Positions 6,211-7,711 of a stretch of 7,711 nucleotides of DNA are shown piece by piece. Both the position numbers and the translations under genes were made by a program. The notes under the pieces were generated by a model. That model was not told where the DNA came from and ran no database searches. It worked only from the letters and a program-made list of their open reading frames with translations. The stretch's first letter is position 1; each line of letters opens with the position of its first letter. Source of the DNA: Alphaproteobacteria bacterium (GTDB taxonomy: Bacteria > Pseudomonadota > Alphaproteobacteria > UBA6184); assembly GCA_030433125.1 (NCBI GenBank), contig JAUIKZ010000050.1, forward strand, positions 1 through 7,711. The letters run 5' to 3'.

Positions 6211-6289
6211 GTTTTCACCTTTTTATTGTTTTTGTTTGTACAATGTAAACCATTTCATTATATATGTCATTATAAAATAATAACAGTAT
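6211..6289. promoter_or_regulatory. Divergent AT-rich promoter region
   Basis: These 79 bp separate two genes transcribed outward. On the minus strand an exact TATAAT (6262-6257) would place a start near 6250 and a leader of about 40 nt for the exported-protein/sdhCDA string; a second TATAAT lies at 6274-6269. The -35 for either is poor. On the plus strand TTGTAC (6236-6241) and TATATA (6259-6264) are spaced by 17 nt and could serve the gene at 6290. The two -10 candidates overlap. An 8-bp palindrome, TTGTACAA (6236-6243), may be an operator or chance. Confidence 0.45.
6216..6222 (-). promoter_or_regulatory. Shine-Dalgarno of the 240-residue exported protein
   Basis: AAGGTGA on the minus strand, 5 nt before the ATG at 6210. 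It confirms the start that gives a complete signal peptide, and contrasts with the divergent gene at 6290, which has no comparable site. Confidence 0.65.
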
Positions 6290-7711
6290 ATGAAAAAAGT
6301 TGCTTTTTTAATTTCTTGTGGCATAGTGAGTGGTTCTAGTTTTTATTATGATGAACAAATTATAACCTCCACTGATTTTGTTGTGACACAAAAAAGCACC
6401 CAGCGCCCCCCTTTAAATAGCACAATTGCACAAACCCTCTTGGGCCTCAAGACTGTTGTGCAAGAGGATCAGCCCCTAAACAGTTGGGATGAGGAAGATG
6501 ATTTTTCTGACACGGATTATTCAACAGACGAAGATGATCCGGCAAGTGTTGCATCATCTATAGATTCAATCACGGGAGAAGAATTATCATTTTTTAGAAA
6601 TAGCATCATTCGGGCCAGTGCCCCCACTGTAGATGACCCGCCCTCTCCTTTAAGGCGAGGGCGACTTAACTGGGAAGGAGTTCTTGAAATAAACATTCCA
6701 CCAGCTCCCGCTGAAAACAGGCCTTTTGACCCTCCTCATTACTTTACTGAGCCCTCTACCCCCTCTCCTGCTTCTATCACTGGTTTTTTTACCCCATTTG
6801 AGAACGAAGAAGGCATGGTGGCAGCCATTGGCCCAGCTGCCCACCCTCGATTATTGGTTAGAAACAGAAAAACGAAAAACCAAGAAGAGGAAGACACTTA
6901 TTTTCAAAACCTCATGATCGCGTGCTCATTGTTACAGCAAGCCAGAGTTTTATCACCCGCACCTCCATCAGACATGTCCCCACAAGAAATAATAGCGATG
7001 TTAAATCAAGGTGATACGAGCAAACTAAATGTACGCTACGAAAAATGTTTAGCTCGTGGCATCGATGAGCGCCATAAGATAGAGCGAGTAATACAGCAAG
7101 CGCACTTAATGAGGCACAAGCCAGCCGTTATGGTGCCCTTGTTATTAAGCACCGCTGGTGATAACAAGCCAGAATCTTGGCCACCCGCATTGTACTCTCG
7201 GTTTCTGCAGTGGCTTGAGAATTATAAAAGGCGTGTCTTTGAGCGCGCATTGATTTTTCCCACACAGTATTTGGCTCATATGTATCAGGCAGAAGGCAGC
7301 GAAATGGCCAACGAGCTAGGCTGCCTTTTAGAAGATAACCTCAGCACCCTTCGTAACGTTTATGCCGCCGCCCTTCAAACCCATGGCATTGATGTTGGTT
7401 GGGAGGTTGACCTTACCAACGCTGACCCACTTGTCTTTGTGGATTTTGAGCAGGTGTTTAACCTAGCCCGGCCCTTAGAGCTGACCATGATGCGCTTCAA
7501 AAGCGTTAAACGGCTCGCCACAGTAGAGGCGGATGCGTGGGATCTCTACAAAAAAAGTGGCGGCCCTAGGCGAGAGCCTATATGTGAAATCCCACCAGGC
7601 TTAATCGCACAACCTCCTTTTATCAAGGAAACAAAAGACACATTGTTCGCAGAGTGGAGGGCCTACGGAAAGAACCAGCTCACCTGGAAAAAGGCACACA
7701 GCCGCCAAACT
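6290..7711 (+). CDS. Large exported protein of unknown function (3' end outside window)
   Basis: The frame is open without a stop for 474 codons from ATG 6290 to the right edge, so the gene is 3'-truncated by the window. I do not recognise the family. The N-terminus looks like a Sec signal peptide: Lys2-Lys3, hydrophobic 4-13, possible cleavage at about 15-17 (GSS). Then follow a strongly acidic patch (66-83, 11 Asp/Glu), a Pro-rich low-complexity stretch (about 112-172) with the basic LRRGR at 121-125, and from about 195 a long probably helical region with many charged and aromatic residues. A possible coiled segment is at 255-275, and WLENYKRRVFERA is at 308-320. No Shine-Dalgarno precedes the ATG. 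It is divergent from the 240-residue exported protein. Surface or effector-like roles are plausible, but nothing in the sequence proves one. Confidence 0.8.
   Translation, partial: MKKVAFLISCGIVSGSSFYYDEQIITSTDFVVTQKSTQRPPLNSTIAQTLLGLKTVVQEDQPLNSWDEEDDFSDTDYSTDEDDPASVASSIDSITGEELSFFRNSIIRASAPTVDDPPSPLRRGRLNWEGVLEINIPPAPAENRPFDPPHYFTEPSTPSPASITGFFTPFENEEGMVAAIGPAAHPRLLVRNRKTKNQEEEDTYFQNLMIACSLLQQARVLSPAPPSDMSPQEIIAMLNQGDTSKLNVRYEKCLARGIDERHKIERVIQQAHLMRHKPAVMVPLLLSTAGDNKPESWPPALYSRFLQWLENYKRRVFERALIFPTQYLAHMYQAEGSEMANELGCLLEDNLSTLRNVYAAALQTHGIDVGWEVDLTNADPLVFVDFEQVFNLARPLELTMMRFKSVKRLATVEADAWDLYKKSGGPRREPICEIPPGLIAQPPFIKETKDTLFAEWRAYGKNQLTWKKAHSRQT

Noticed and set aside
6290..6325. LISC lipobox-like motif at residues 7-10 of the large exported protein, suggesting a lipoprotein.
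   Set aside because: The Cys is only at residue 10, leaving a hydrophobic core too short for a lipoprotein signal; a conventional signal peptide with cleavage near 15-17 fits better.
6887..6910. EDTYFQN in the large exported protein resembles a potyviral (TEV-type) protease site.
   Set aside because: A short loosely matched motif with no related protease in the window; chance resemblance.
6650..6917. Two frames of about 63 residues, one on each strand, inside the 6290-7711 region.
   Set aside because: Both lie within a 474-codon open frame that has a signal peptide and continuous coding character; they are out-of-frame shadows.

Overview
The window looks like chromosomal DNA of an alphaproteobacterium, probably a host-associated one in the broad Rickettsiales/Holosporales range. 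The reasons are an alphaproteobacterial-type HolA directly behind leuS, an sdhC-sdhD-sdhA cluster with alphaproteobacterial-type subunits but no sdhB behind sdhA, a minimal thiamine-salvage operon, and two unrecognised secreted proteins with low-complexity acidic or Pro/Ser-rich segments. The lineage is an inference. No mobile element, tRNA, rRNA or CRISPR array is visible.

Layout. Positions 1-827 (+) are the 3' end of leuS, overlapping by one base with holA (827-1765, +), which is followed by a likely intrinsic terminator at 1831-1864. Converging from the right is a two-gene minus-strand operon. A TPP riboswitch (about 2833-2753) sits directly on the ribosome binding site of a small PQ-loop/SemiSWEET membrane protein (2754-2497), whose end overlaps the start of thiamine pyrophosphokinase (2504-1884). 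Riboswitch, putative transporter and kinase together read as a thiamine uptake-and-trap module: thiamine enters, is pyrophosphorylated to TPP, and TPP shuts off translation. This is the most interesting system in the window, because SemiSWEETs are known mainly as sugar transporters.

Between that operon and sdhA lies a possible 25-residue Cys-rich peptide gene on the + strand (2882-2959) and a small hairpin. Positions 6210-2979 (-) form a tightly packed gene string: an unrecognised exported 240-residue protein, then sdhC, sdhD and sdhA. Two of the three junctions are TAATG stop/start overlaps. SdhC, SdhD and SdhA are the membrane anchors and flavoprotein of respiratory complex II; the iron-sulfur subunit must be encoded elsewhere.

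A 79-bp AT-rich divergent promoter region (6211-6289) separates this string from a plus-strand gene starting at 6290. That gene stays open for 474 codons to the right edge and encodes another exported protein of unknown function, with an acidic N-terminal part, a Pro-rich part and a long probably helical region. The two divergent secreted proteins show weak collinear resemblances and may be distant paralogues.
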